A DNA stretch of 64,000 nucleotides, taken from Allobosea sp. (GTDB lineage Bacteria > Pseudomonadota > Alphaproteobacteria > Rhizobiales > Beijerinckiaceae). Made by a program: the position numbers and the translations under genes. The stretch is taken from positions 62,001 through 126,000 of the forward strand of contig JAAEQB010000031.1 in NCBI GenBank assembly GCA_024231975.1, in the 5' to 3' direction. Shown here piece after piece: positions 50,700-59,409 of this stretch (position 1 is the first letter of the stretch; each line of letters opens with the position of its first letter). The notes below the pieces were generated by a model that did not search any database, was not told the origin of the DNA, and saw only the letters and a program-made list of their open reading frames with translations.

Positions 50700-53401
50700 G
50701 GATGCTCCGTGACCAGGGCCGGCGCGGCACGCCGGGTGAAGAAGGCGAGAACCTCGGCCATGATGCCGCCGGCCCGCAGGCACGCACGCTCGCTCTGGGT
50801 CGAGACATCGGCCGTGACCGAGAAGCGGATCGGCCCTTTGGCGCCGGTGGCAATGACCGAGGCCGAGCCGATGCCATCGATCGCGGCGGACAGCCCCTCG
50901 ATGTCGATGATCTCGCTGCCGTCGAGGCCGAGCTGGCGCCAGCCTTCGCCGTCGGCGAAGCGCAGCGGCACCACGCCCATGCCGATCAGGTTGGAGCGGT
51001 GGATGCGCTCATAGCTCTCGGCGATGACGGCACGCACCCCGAGCAGGGCCGAACCCTTGGCCGCCCAGTCGCGGCTGGAGCCCATGCCGTAGTCCTTGCC
51101 GCCGAGCACGATCAGCGGCACGCCCCGCTCTGCATAGGCGCTCGCAGCCTCATGGACGGAGACGACCTCGCCTTCCGGCTGGAGCTGCGTCCAGCCGCCC
51201 TCGCGGCCGGGCACCATCTGGTTCTTGATGCGCAGGTTGGCGAAGGTCGCGCGCGCCATCACCTCGTGATTGCAGCGCCGGCCGACATAGGTATTGAACC
51301 CCTTCGGCTCGATGCCGAGCCCGATCAGATAGCACCCCGCCGGGCTGTCGACCGGGATCTCGCCGCTCGGCGAGATGTGGTCGGTGGTCAGGGAGTCGCC
51401 ATAGGCGCCGAGCACGCGCGCGCCTGTCAGGCGCTCCGGCACACCCTCGCGCGCCCGCTGGCGGGCTAGCTCCAGGAAGGGCGGCTCGACCAGATAGCTC
51501 GATTGCGGATTCCAGCCGAAGCGCAGTCCGCTCGGCGCGACGAGCTCGTCCCAGAGCAGGCCGGAGGGCGTATCGCCATAGACTTCGCGGAACAGGCGCT
51601 CATCACCGGCGCGCGCTGCGAGCGTGGCGATCTCTTCCTCGTCCGGCCAGAGATCGGCAAGCCGCACCGGCTTGTCCGCATCCGCCCCGTTGAGCGGCTC
51701 GCTTTCGAGATCGATGTCGATCCGCCCGGCCAGCGCGAAGGCGACGACCAGCGGCGGCGACATGATGTAGTTGGCCCGCACCTGGCGATGGATGCGGCCC
51801 TCGAAATTGCGATTACCCGAGAGCGCGGCGGCGGCGACTAGCCCGCCCGCATCGATCGCCTGCGCCATCACCGGCAGCAGCGGACCCGATTTGCCGCCGC
51901 AGGTGGTGCAGCCATAGCCGACCACCCCGAAGCCGAGTTGCTCCAGCGGCGCCAGCAGGCCGAGCTCATCGAGATAGCGCGTCACCACGCGCGAGCCCGG
52001 CGCCAGTGAGGTCTTGACCCAGTCCGGCACTGCGAGCCCAGCCGCCACCGCATTGCGCGCCAGCAGCCCGGCCGCGATCATCACGGCTGGGTTGGAGGTG
52101 TTGGTGCAGGCAGTGATCGCGGCGATCGCCAGCGCCCCATGCCGAAGCTCGGCCGAGCCGGCTGGCGTCGAGACCGGAATGGCCGCGGCGGGATCGGCGG
52201 CGAAACCGCCCTCCGCCAGGGGCTGCGGCAGCCGGCCGGTGAAATCGGTCGCGACGGCGGATAGATCGAGCCGGTCCTGCGGACGGCGCGGCCCGGCGAC
52301 GCTGCGGCCAACTCTGGCAAGGTCGATCTCGACGACGCGGGAATAATCCGGGTCGGACAGACCGGGCTCGCGGAACATGGCATTGACCCGCGCATAAGCC
52401 TCGACGAAGGCGGCCTGCTCCGGTGAGCGCGTGCGAGAGAGATAGGCGATGGTCTGCGCGTCGATCGGGAAGAAGCCGGCGGTCGCGCCGTATTCCGGCG
52501 CCATATTGGCGAGTGTCGCCCGGGACGGCACCGACAAAGTCGCCGCGCCCGGCCCGAAATACTCGATCACGGTCGAAACGACGCGCTCGCGCCGCAGCCG
52601 CTCGGTGACGGTGAGAACGAGGTCGGTGGTGGTCGCGCCGGCTGGCAGCGCCCCGACCAGCCTGACGCCAACGAATTCCGGCACCGGGAAGACATAAGGT
52701 TGCCCGAGCATCGCAGCCTGCGCCTCGATGCCGCCGACGCCCCAGCCGAGCACGCCGATGCCGTTGATCATCGGCGTATGGGAATCGCCGCCGATGACGA
52801 AGTCCGGACAGGCGATCTCCCCGAGCGGCGTCGTGACCCGCGTGACCACGGGGGCGATGTGCTCCAGATTGACCTGATGGATGATGCCGGTGCCGGGCGG
52901 GTAGACCCGGACGGAGCGAAACGCCTGCTGCGCCCACTTCAGGAAGCTGTAGCGCTCGCCATTGCGCTCGAATTCGCGCGCCATGTTGCGCGCCATCGCG
53001 TCGGGTGTGGCCGAGACGTCGACCTGCAGAGAGTGGTCGACGATGACGTCGACGGGAATGCGTGGCTCGACGCTGGCGGGATCGCAGCCAGCCTCGGCGA
53101 CGGCATCGCGCAACGAGGCGAGATCGAGCAGCACCGGCAGGCCGCTGGAATCCGGCAGGATGACGCGGCCGACGGTCAGCGGCACGCCGACGCCGTGATT
53201 GTCTCGCCAATGCAGCATCGCCGCGACGGCGTCCGCCCCGATATTGGGATCGCAGAGCCGGCCGCGTTCGAGATTCTCGACGAAGACGCGGCAAGCATAG
53301 GGCAGCGTGGCGAGGGCGACGCCAGCACGCTCGGCCGCGCTGGCGACCGAGACATAAGTCCCCGCCCCGGCATCGATCTTCAGGCTATCATCGGACGTCA
53401 T
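50696..53401 (-). CDS. acnA: Aconitate hydratase (AcnA/IRP1 type)
   Basis: This aconitase of about 901 residues has PDSSGLPVLLDLASLRDA, VIGGDSHTPMINGIGVLGWGVGG, the iron-sulfur ligands in ITACTNTSNP (first Cys) and GYGCTTCGGKSGP (second and third), and the swivel-domain YGMGSSRDWAAKG. It interconverts citrate, cis-aconitate and isocitrate. Its position at the head of an operon with cyclic amidohydrolase, amidase and RidA genes marks it as a catabolic paralogue; the housekeeping acnA is normally elsewhere. Starts at 53401 or 53413 both lie downstream of the predicted promoter; neither has a strong ribosome site. Confidence 0.9.
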   Translation of the reverse strand: MTSDDSLKIDAGAGTYVSVASAAERAGVALATLPYACRVFVENLERGRLCDPNIGADAVAAMLHWRDNHGVGVPLTVGRVILPDSSGLPVLLDLASLRDAVAEAGCDPASVEPRIPVDVIVDHSLQVDVSATPDAMARNMAREFERNGERYSFLKWAQQAFRSVRVYPPGTGIIHQVNLEHIAPVVTRVTTPLGEIACPDFVIGGDSHTPMINGIGVLGWGVGGIEAQAAMLGQPYVFPVPEFVGVRLVGALPAGATTTDLVLTVTERLRRERVVSTVIEYFGPGAATLSVPSRATLANMAPEYGATAGFFPIDAQTIAYLSRTRSPEQAAFVEAYARVNAMFREPGLSDPDYSRVVEIDLARVGRSVAGPRRPQDRLDLSAVATDFTGRLPQPLAEGGFAADPAAAIPVSTPAGSAELRHGALAIAAITACTNTSNPAVMIAAGLLARNAVAAGLAVPDWVKTSLAPGSRVVTRYLDELGLLAPLEQLGFGVVGYGCTTCGGKSGPLLPVMAQAIDAGGLVAAAALSGNRNFEGRIHRQVRANYIMSPPLVVAFALAGRIDIDLESEPLNGADADKPVRLADLWPDEEEIATLAARAGDERLFREVYGDTPSGLLWDELVAPSGLRFGWNPQSSYLVEPPFLELARQRAREGVPERLTGARVLGAYGDSLTTDHISPSGEIPVDSPAGCYLIGLGIEPKGFNTYVGRRCNHEVMARATFANLRIKNQMVPGREGGWTQLQPEGEVVSVHEAASAYAERGVPLIVLGGKDYGMGSSRDWAAKGSALLGVRAVIAESYERIHRSNLIGMGVVPLRFADGEGWRQLGLDGSEIIDIEGLSAAIDGIGSASVIATGAKGPIRFSVTADVSTQSERACLRAGGIMAEVLAFFTRRAAPALVTEHP

Positions 53402-53443
53402 GACGCCGGCCATTCCGCGGCTCGCATCGTTCAACACCCTCGG

Positions 53444-53472
53444 AAAATGCGAGGCAGGCCCGTTAATGTCAA
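53444..53472 (-). promoter_or_regulatory. Predicted promoter for aconitase operon overlapping a TGTTGACA dyad
   Basis: On the minus strand TTGACA (53472-53467) is followed after 17 bp by CATTTT (53449-53444). The -35 is part of the TGTTGACA dyad at 53467-53474, so a bound regulator would exclude RNA polymerase. The predicted start of transcription lies about 25-35 bp before the aconitase start codon. Confidence 0.5.
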
Positions 53473-53474
53473 CA
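53467..53474. promoter_or_regulatory. TGTTGACA dyad, site 1 (minus orientation)
   Basis: On the minus strand the sequence is TGTTGACA, a TGT-NN-ACA dyad. It is one of four copies in this window, all between divergent genes of the tricarboxylate-type cluster. It is a candidate operator for the FCD-GntR regulator at 53643. Confidence 0.5.
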
Positions 53475-53605
53475 CTTTCAGAAAAGTATTTTTCTGCAGA
53501 CATTTTGATTCGTGGCCAGCCAATGGCCAAATCAGCATAGCAATATGCACGCAGTCGGCTGCACAGAGTTCTATCTGCCGACGCTCGGTGAACATTCCTC
53601 AAAAC

Positions 53606-53636
53606 TGTTGACACATTTTCAGCCCACCCCTAACGT
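53606..53636 (+). promoter_or_regulatory. TGTTGACA dyad (site 2) and promoter of gntR, predicted leaderless
   Basis: The dyad TGTTGACA at 53606-53613 contains TTGACA (53608-53613). After 17 bp comes TAACGT at 53631-53636. Transcription would begin about seven bases later, at or next to the ATG at 53643, and there is no room for a ribosome site, so a leaderless mRNA is predicted. Auto-control by the GntR product is likely. Confidence 0.5.
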
Positions 53637-53642
53637 CGCGGC

Positions 53643-54344
53643 ATGGACCTGCAGGAAGCGGCAACCGGCGAACGGCGCCCCGAGACGCTCGGCGAAGAGA
53701 TCTTCGGCCGCATCCTCGACTTGATCTACAGCACCGAACTCGCACCCGGCATGGTCGTCAACGAATCCGTGCTGGCAACACGCTTCGGCGTCAGCCGCGG
53801 CCCGGTCCGCGAAGCCATCCGCCGCCTCCAGGGCATTCAGCTCGTCTCGCGCGAGCCGTTCCTGCGGGCGCGCGTCGTCTCGCTGTCTGCCCAGGCGATC
53901 CTCGAACTCTTCCAGATGCGCGAGGCGCTCGAAGGCTATGCCTGCCGCCTCGCCGCGCAGCGGATGAGCGAAGCGGAGATCGACGCGCTGATCGCCGATC
54001 TGGAAGCCGCCCATTCCCGCCAGCAGCCGCCCGAGGCGGCACGCTTCGATTTCCACGAGCGGGTCGTGCGCGCCAGCGGCAACAGCCGCATCATCGACAG
54101 CCTCTGCGGCGATCTCTACCACCTGCTGCGCATCTACCGGCGCATCTCCGGCGCCGTGCCGGAGCGCAAGGAACTCGCCTTCACCGAGCACTGGCAGATC
54201 CTGCGCGCCATCAAGATGCGCGACGGCGCCCTCGCCGAATCCCTGATGCGCTCGCATGTCGAGCGCGCCGGCCGCCATGTGCTGGCCCAGGTTCCCGAAA
54301 AACCATCCATTGCTGCCGCCGATGCGGAGAAACGAGCATCATGA
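53643..54344 (+). CDS. GntR-family transcriptional regulator, FCD (FadR) subfamily
   Basis: This 233-residue regulator has a GntR winged helix (LGEEIFGRILDLIYSTELAPGMVVNESVLATRFGVSRGPVREAIRRLQG, about residues 15-65). The all-helical FCD domain begins near residue 85 (ILELFQMREALEGYACRLAA) and contains FDFHERVVRASGNSRI, with metal/effector-binding His residues, and SLMRSHVERAGRHVL. FCD regulators typically respond to small organic acids, which fits the neighbouring tricarboxylate-type enzymes. It overlaps the lyase gene by 4 bp and is divergent from aconitase. Confidence 0.92.
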   Translation: MDLQEAATGERRPETLGEEIFGRILDLIYSTELAPGMVVNESVLATRFGVSRGPVREAIRRLQGIQLVSREPFLRARVVSLSAQAILELFQMREALEGYACRLAAQRMSEAEIDALIADLEAAHSRQQPPEAARFDFHERVVRASGNSRIIDSLCGDLYHLLRIYRRISGAVPERKELAFTEHWQILRAIKMRDGALAESLMRSHVERAGRHVLAQVPEKPSIAAADAEKRAS

Positions 54345-55291
54345 TCGCCAGACGCGAGATTTCGGCTCCGGCCGCCTTCCGGGCCCTGCTCAACTCCGGC
54401 GAGTTCCTGGTCTCGCCCGGCGTCTATGACGGCTACAGCGCCCGTCTGGTCGAGGCCGCCGGCTTCAAGAGCGCCTGCACCAGCGGCGCCGCCATCGCCA
54501 ACGCGATCCTCGGCGTTGAGGATCTCGGCATGATGGGGCTGAACGAGAACGTCAATCACTGCCGCCAGCTCGCCCGCTCGATCGCGATCCCGCTGACCTG
54601 CGACGCCGACAACGGCTACGGCAACCCGATGAACGTGCACTACACCGTGCAGATGTTCGAGGAGGCCGGCGTCGCCGGCGTCAACCTGGAGGACCAGGTC
54701 AGCCCGAAGCGCTGCGGCCACATGCCGGGCAAGGAGGTCGTCTCCAAGGAGGAGATGGTCAAGAAGATCGAGGCCGCCTGCCTCGCCCGCCGCGACGACG
54801 ACTTCGTCATCATCGCCCGCACCGACGCGCTCGCGGTCGAGGGCATCGACGCGACGCTGGAGCGCATCCGCGCCTATGTCGCCGCCGGCGCCGACGCGAT
54901 CTTCCCCGACGCGGTCAAGACCGAGGACCAGATCGCCCGCGTCGTCGAGGCGGCCGGCGGCAAGCCGGTCTCGATCAATATGGGCTTCGGCATCCGTCCG
55001 CGCCCGACCACGCCGCTGATCCCGCTGCCGCGCCTCAAGGAGCTCGGCGTGCGCCGCATCAGCCTGCCGCGCATGCTGCCGGCCGCAGCGATCAAGGCGA
55101 TGCAGGAAGCACTCTCGGTGATGCGCGGCGTGATGGAGACCGGCATCCCCGCCGACCGCTCCGACCTGCTCGTCGGCATCGACGAGATCTGGAACCTGAT
55201 GGGCTTCCCGGCCATGCAGGCGCTGGAAAAGCAGCTCCTCACCACCGACCATTACGAGACCAAGTACAAGGCGACGGCGAAGGCTTCCTGA
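54341..55291 (+). CDS. Isocitrate lyase / PEP mutase superfamily enzyme (2-methylisocitrate lyase-like)
   Basis: This 316-residue TIM-barrel protein has PGVYDGYSARLVEAAGFKSACTSG, the metal-binding DADNGYGNP and the catalytic loop VSPKRCGHMPGKEVV, whose Cys in RCGH is required for lyase activity and is absent from phosphonopyruvate mutases. It would cleave a C-C bond in isocitrate, methylisocitrate or a dimethylmalate-like acid. With aconitase divergently encoded, isocitrate or a substituted isocitrate is the natural substrate. Start overlaps the gntR stop (ATGA). Confidence 0.9.
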   Translation: MIARREISAPAAFRALLNSGEFLVSPGVYDGYSARLVEAAGFKSACTSGAAIANAILGVEDLGMMGLNENVNHCRQLARSIAIPLTCDADNGYGNPMNVHYTVQMFEEAGVAGVNLEDQVSPKRCGHMPGKEVVSKEEMVKKIEAACLARRDDDFVIIARTDALAVEGIDATLERIRAYVAAGADAIFPDAVKTEDQIARVVEAAGGKPVSINMGFGIRPRPTTPLIPLPRLKELGVRRISLPRMLPAAAIKAMQEALSVMRGVMETGIPADRSDLLVGIDEIWNLMGFPAMQALEKQLLTTDHYETKYKATAKAS

Positions 55292-55305
55292 GGCGGAGCG
55301 GGCCC

Positions 55306-56691
55306 ATGGCGTCCGCCGACCCCGACCTCGCGGTCGATGTCCTTGTCATCGGCGCCGGCGGCTGCGGCCTCGTCGCGGCGCTCGCCGCGCATGAGGCGGG
55401 CGCCGAGGTCGCGGTCGTCGAGAAGCTGCCGCGCCTCGCCGGCAACACCATGCTGTCGAGCGGCTCGATCCCCGCCGCCGGCACGCGCTTCCAGGCCGCT
55501 GCCGGCATCGCCGACGACCCCCACCGCTTCGCGGCCGACCTGCGCCGCACTGCCGGTCCGCACGAGGCCGAGGCGCTGGTCGATCGCCTCGCCGAAATCT
55601 CGGCGCCGATGGTCGAATGGCTCGCCGACACCATCGGCCTGCCGATCGAATTGATCGGCGCCTACCGGCATGTCGGACACAGCGTCAACCGGCTCCATGC
55701 AGTGCCCTCGCGCCGCGGCGCCGACCTGATGCAGGGGCTCTGGCAGGCAGCAGAGGAACGCGGCATTCCGGTGGCGCTGGCGACCCCTGCGACCACGCTT
55801 ATCGTCGAGGGCGGCGCCATACGCGGCGCGCGCATCCAGACGCAAGGCAGCGAGGAGAGCCTGATCGCGGCCAAGGCCGTGATCCTCGCCTGCAACGGCT
55901 TCGGCCATGACCGGGAACTCATCGCCCGCCACGCACCCGACATCGCCGGCGCCGAGTATTTCGGCGCGCTCGGCAGCGATGGCGAGGCGGTGCGCTGGGG
56001 CGAGGCGCTCGGCGCGCGCCTTGCCAATATGGGCGCCTACCAGGCTCATTCCGCCATCGCCCAGCCGCATGGCGAGCTCGTCACCTGGACGGTCATCGAG
56101 AAGGGCGGCGTCATCGTCGACGAGACCGGCCGGCGCTTCGCCGACGAGACCCTCGGCTATTCCGCCTTCGCCGCACCGGCACTGGCGCGCGGCGGGCGCC
56201 TGTTCGCGATCTATGACAGCCGCATCCGCGAGGCGACCGCCGCCGGCCAGCCGGATTTCGGCGTGCTCGTCGCTCATGGCGGCGCACCTGCTTTCGCCGA
56301 TGCCGGCGCGCTCGCCGCGGCCTGCCGCCTGCCGGCGGATGCGCTAGACGACACGCTGGCGCTGGCTGCCGGCGCAACCCAAGGCGACCGGCCGGATACT
56401 CTCGGCCGCAAGGCCTGGGGCATGGGGCCGCTGCAGGCGCCGTTCGTCGCGACGCGGATCGCGCCGGCCCTGTTCCACACCCAGGGTGGCCTGCTGGTTG
56501 ACGCGGAGGCGCGGGTGCTGCGCGCCGATGGCGGCATCGTGCCGGGCCTCTATGCTGGCGGCGGCGCCGCAGCCGGCGTCAGCGGACGGGCGGGCGGCGC
56601 CGGCTATGCCTCCGGAAACGGCCTGCTCGCGGCGCTCGGCCTCGGCTTCATCGCCGGGCGGGCGGCCGCCGGCGAGGCACGATCGACCTAG
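55306..56691 (+). CDS. FAD-dependent fumarate reductase/succinate dehydrogenase-like flavoprotein (tricarballylate dehydrogenase-like)
   Basis: This 461-residue flavoprotein of the FAD_binding_2 family has the FAD motif VLVIGAGGCGLVAALAAHEAGAEVAVVEK at the N-terminus. LACNGFGHDRELIARHAP and GGAGYASGNGLLAALGLGFIAG near the C-terminus match FrdA-like oxidoreductases. Relatives such as TcuA oxidise tricarballylate to cis-aconitate. Placed between an isocitrate-lyase-family gene and divergent aconitase, it could generate or reduce an unsaturated tricarboxylate. A ketosteroid-dehydrogenase-like role is possible on fold alone. It starts 14 bp after the lyase stop. Confidence 0.88.
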   Translation: MASADPDLAVDVLVIGAGGCGLVAALAAHEAGAEVAVVEKLPRLAGNTMLSSGSIPAAGTRFQAAAGIADDPHRFAADLRRTAGPHEAEALVDRLAEISAPMVEWLADTIGLPIELIGAYRHVGHSVNRLHAVPSRRGADLMQGLWQAAEERGIPVALATPATTLIVEGGAIRGARIQTQGSEESLIAAKAVILACNGFGHDRELIARHAPDIAGAEYFGALGSDGEAVRWGEALGARLANMGAYQAHSAIAQPHGELVTWTVIEKGGVIVDETGRRFADETLGYSAFAAPALARGGRLFAIYDSRIREATAAGQPDFGVLVAHGGAPAFADAGALAAACRLPADALDDTLALAAGATQGDRPDTLGRKAWGMGPLQAPFVATRIAPALFHTQGGLLVDAEARVLRADGGIVPGLYAGGGAAAGVSGRAGGAGYASGNGLLAALGLGFIAGRAAAGEARST

Positions 56692-56707
56692 AGGACGGGC
56701 GCGGCTG

Positions 56708-57634
56708 ATGGATCTCCGGGCGCTGCGCTATTTCCGGACCGTCGCCGAATGCGGCAGCTTCAGCCGCGCCTCGGAGATGCTGCGCATTTCCCAGCCCGCC
56801 GTCAGCCGCACCATCCGCGAGCTCGAAGCCGAGCTCGGCAAGGAGTTGCTCGAACGCAGCCGCGACGGCGCGCGGCTGACCGAGGCCGGTCGCATCCTGT
56901 TCGAGCATTCCGCCCAGCTCCTGCGCCAGGTCGAACAGGCCGCGAACGACGTCCGCCGCGGCGCCGCCGCCCTGACCGGGCGCCTCACCATCGGCATGCC
57001 GCCGGGCGTCGGCCATCTCTTGGCGCCGCCTCTGCTCGCCCGGTTCAGCGCCGCGCATGAGCAGGTCGAGGTCAAGATCGTTGGCGGCTTCTCAAGCCAG
57101 CTTCACAACCTGCTCGCCCGCCGTCAGCTCGATCTTGCCTTCGCCCATGACCCGCTGCCGCAGCGCGGCCTCAAGGTCACGCCCCTGCTGCGCGAGGAGG
57201 TCTTCGTCGTCGGGCTGCCCGGCAGCCTCGGCGATGGTGATGGCGGCTTGCCCTCGGCCGAGATCGTCAAGCTGCCATTGATCCTGCCGAGCCGGCCGAA
57301 CGCCTCGCGCCGGTTGCTCGACGCCTGGGCTGCACGCGAGGGCCTGTGGATCGACGCCCGCTACGAAATCGACGACCACGTCATCACCAGCGGGCTGGTC
57401 AGGCGCGGCCTCGGCGTCAGCCTGATGACTCGCGCCACCCTCGCCGCCGGCATGCTCGCCGGGGAGATCGACATCCGCCCGATCGCGCCGCGGGCTTATT
57501 GGCCGCTGGCGCTGGTCGAGCTCGATCTGCCCTCGCCCTCGACCATAGCGATAGAGTTCGCCCGCATCGCACTCGAGATTGTGCGGGAGATGACCGAGGA
57601 GGGGCTCTGGCCGGGCGCGATCGGCCCGGAGTGA
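56708..57634 (+). CDS. LysR-family transcriptional regulator
   Basis: This 308-residue LysR protein has the helix-turn-helix LRYFRTVAECGSFSRASEMLRISQPAVSRTIRELEAELG at residues about 5-45. The effector-binding region starts near residue 90 (GRLTIGMPPGVGHLLAPPLL). The ATG at 56708 gives the canonical MDLRALRYF start; the frame extends further upstream without LysR similarity. It follows the flavoprotein gene by 16 bp and is convergent with the SDR gene, so it may control the SDR-monooxygenase operon or the transporter, as a second regulator besides GntR. Confidence 0.93.
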   Translation: MDLRALRYFRTVAECGSFSRASEMLRISQPAVSRTIRELEAELGKELLERSRDGARLTEAGRILFEHSAQLLRQVEQAANDVRRGAAALTGRLTIGMPPGVGHLLAPPLLARFSAAHEQVEVKIVGGFSSQLHNLLARRQLDLAFAHDPLPQRGLKVTPLLREEVFVVGLPGSLGDGDGGLPSAEIVKLPLILPSRPNASRRLLDAWAAREGLWIDARYEIDDHVITSGLVRRGLGVSLMTRATLAAGMLAGEIDIRPIAPRAYWPLALVELDLPSPSTIAIEFARIALEIVREMTEEGLWPGAIGPE

Positions 57635-57641
57635 TCCGGCT

Positions 57642-58361
57642 TCAACCCGGCGCGACCAGCGAAGCCCCGCCGCAGACATAGAGCGTCTGGCCGGTGATGG
57701 CTCCGGCCTCCGGCGCCAGCAGGCACTGCACGAGATAGGCGACCTCGTCGGGCGCAATCAGCCGGCCGATCGGCAGCGAGACCGCCGGCGCCTCGCCTCG
57801 GCCGGGGTCGCGCAGCATCGGCGTATCGGTCGCGGCCGGCGCCACGACATTGACGGTGACACCGCGCGGCGCCAGCTCCAGCGCCAGGCTGCGGGCAAAG
57901 CCGTGCAGGGCCGCCTTGGTCGCGGCATAGGCGCCCCGCCCGGACCGCCCGAGCGCGCCACGGCTCGACAGCAGCACGATGCGCCCGCGCGCGTCAGGCA
58001 AGACCGGCGCGAGATCGCGCAGAATGGCGATGGCGGCGCCGACATGGAGCCGCCAGAGCACCTCGACGTCCTCGTCGCGGATTTCGGCGATGCGCCCCGT
58101 CCGCATCAGCCCGGCGCAATGCACGAAGGCGTCCGGCCGCTCCGCCAGGATGTCCGGCAAGACACTCGCCAGCGCCCCGGCATCGAGCAGGTCGAGCGGG
58201 ATGGTACGCAGGCCGGCAGTCTCAGCCTCGGGCGACGCCGGCTGGCGGTCGATCCCGGTCACGCGCCAGCCTGCGGCGAGCAGGCGCTGCGCCAGCGCAA
58301 GGCCGATCCCGGATGAGCTGCCGGTGATCAGGGCATGGCGGGACGCTGCAGCCTCAACCAT
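57642..58361 (-). CDS. Short-chain dehydrogenase/reductase (SDR)
   Basis: This 239-residue classical SDR has the cofactor motif TGSSSGIGLALAQRLL (residues about 10-25), Ser in VLLSSRGALGRSG and the YxxxK catalytic pair in GAYAATKAALHGFA. The C-terminus (GQTLYVCGGASL) is typical. It would oxidise an alcohol or reduce a ketone with NAD(P). Its start lies 8 bp inside the LLM-monooxygenase gene end, so it is the last gene of a three-gene unit with the LLM monooxygenase and the FMN reductase. The substrate is not predictable. Confidence 0.91.
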   Translation of the reverse strand: MVEAAASRHALITGSSSGIGLALAQRLLAAGWRVTGIDRQPASPEAETAGLRTIPLDLLDAGALASVLPDILAERPDAFVHCAGLMRTGRIAEIRDEDVEVLWRLHVGAAIAILRDLAPVLPDARGRIVLLSSRGALGRSGRGAYAATKAALHGFARSLALELAPRGVTVNVVAPAATDTPMLRDPGRGEAPAVSLPIGRLIAPDEVAYLVQCLLAPEAGAITGQTLYVCGGASLVAPG

Positions 58362-59409
58362 GGGCCAGCTCCGGCTGCATCGCCCCGGCATCGATCACAA
58401 GCCGCTCCCGCAGCAGCGGAACGACCTTCTCGGCGAAGCCGGCAAGCCCTTCCGCCATCGGATGGAAGCGCAGCATCAGGCAGTCGATGCCGATACGCGA
58501 ATAGGTCTCGATCCGCTGCGCCAGCAGCTCCGGCGTGCCGACGAGGCCGGCGCCGAGCCCGCGCGCCGCCACCGCGGCGATGCGGCTGCGCTTGCCGTAA
58601 TCCAGCATCTCCTCGGCCTGGGCATAGGCCTCGTCCAGCGTATCGGCGCAGATCACATGCGCGCTGAGCCCGATCCCGAGCTCGCGGCTGTGGCCAGCGG
58701 CGAGCGCCTTCATCTCGGCGATCTCCTGCGTCATCGCCACCAGATTGTCGTCATAGAGCCGATAGTCGGGCACGTAATCGGCGAACCAGACATCGCAGCT
58801 TTCCGCCACCAGCGCCTTGCCCTCGGGCGAACGGCTGGCAGCATAGATCGGCGGCGGCGAACGACGCGCCTTCAAGGGCAGGCTCGCCTTGTCGACCGTG
58901 TAATAGCGGCCACTGAACGAGAACGCTTCTTGCATCCACAGGCCACGCAGCACCCGGACGAACTCGCCGAGGCGCGCTGCGCGATCGGCGCTGCTGTCCA
59001 GCCAGCCGCCATTGCCGAACAGGTTCAGCTCGTCCGGCCACCAGCCATTGACCAGGTTGATGGCGAAACGCCCGCCGCTGATCCGGTCGAGCGAGGCGCC
59101 CATCTTGGCCACGGCCTGCGGCGTGACGATGCCGGGATGGGCCGCGACCATCAGCTCCATCCGCTTCGTACGTTGCGACAACGCCGAGGCCATGACCCAG
59201 GATTCGAGATCCGGACCGAGCCAGCGCTCGGCGATCAGCGAGATCGAGAAGCCCGCCTCCTCCGCCTGCTGCAGGATGTGCGCGGCGAATTCGAAGGAAG
59301 TGTCGGCCACCTCGCCGGCACCGGCGGTGCCGAGCTCCGCGATCGCGCGCTCCATCTCGGGTTCGGCGCGAATGGTGTGGGGCAAGGGCGCCCAGATGCC
59401 CAGTCTCAT
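58354..59409 (-). CDS. Flavin-dependent monooxygenase, luciferase-like (LLM; SsuD/RutA type)
   Basis: This 351-residue bacterial-luciferase-family protein contains ISLIAERWLGPDLESWVMASALSQRT, GRFAINLVNGWWPDELNLFG and FSFSGRYYTVDKASLPLKARRSPPPIYAASRSPEG. These are features of alkanesulfonate, dimethyl-sulfone and pyrimidine (RutA) monooxygenases, which use reduced FMN supplied by a reductase. The reductase gene overlaps by 4 bp upstream. It may cleave a C-S bond or open a ring as RutA does; a RidA and an isochorismatase-fold amidase in the same cluster make a Rut-like role worth testing. Confidence 0.9.
   Translation of the reverse strand: MRLGIWAPLPHTIRAEPEMERAIAELGTAGAGEVADTSFEFAAHILQQAEEAGFSISLIAERWLGPDLESWVMASALSQRTKRMELMVAAHPGIVTPQAVAKMGASLDRISGGRFAINLVNGWWPDELNLFGNGGWLDSSADRAARLGEFVRVLRGLWMQEAFSFSGRYYTVDKASLPLKARRSPPPIYAASRSPEGKALVAESCDVWFADYVPDYRLYDDNLVAMTQEIAEMKALAAGHSRELGIGLSAHVICADTLDEAYAQAEEMLDYGKRSRIAAVAARGLGAGLVGTPELLAQRIETYSRIGIDCLMLRFHPMAEGLAGFAEKVVPLLRERLVIDAGAMQPELAHG

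Noticed and set aside
53402..53614. Aconitase start further upstream
   Set aside because: The extension crosses the predicted promoter and the TGTTGACA site and has no similarity to aconitase.
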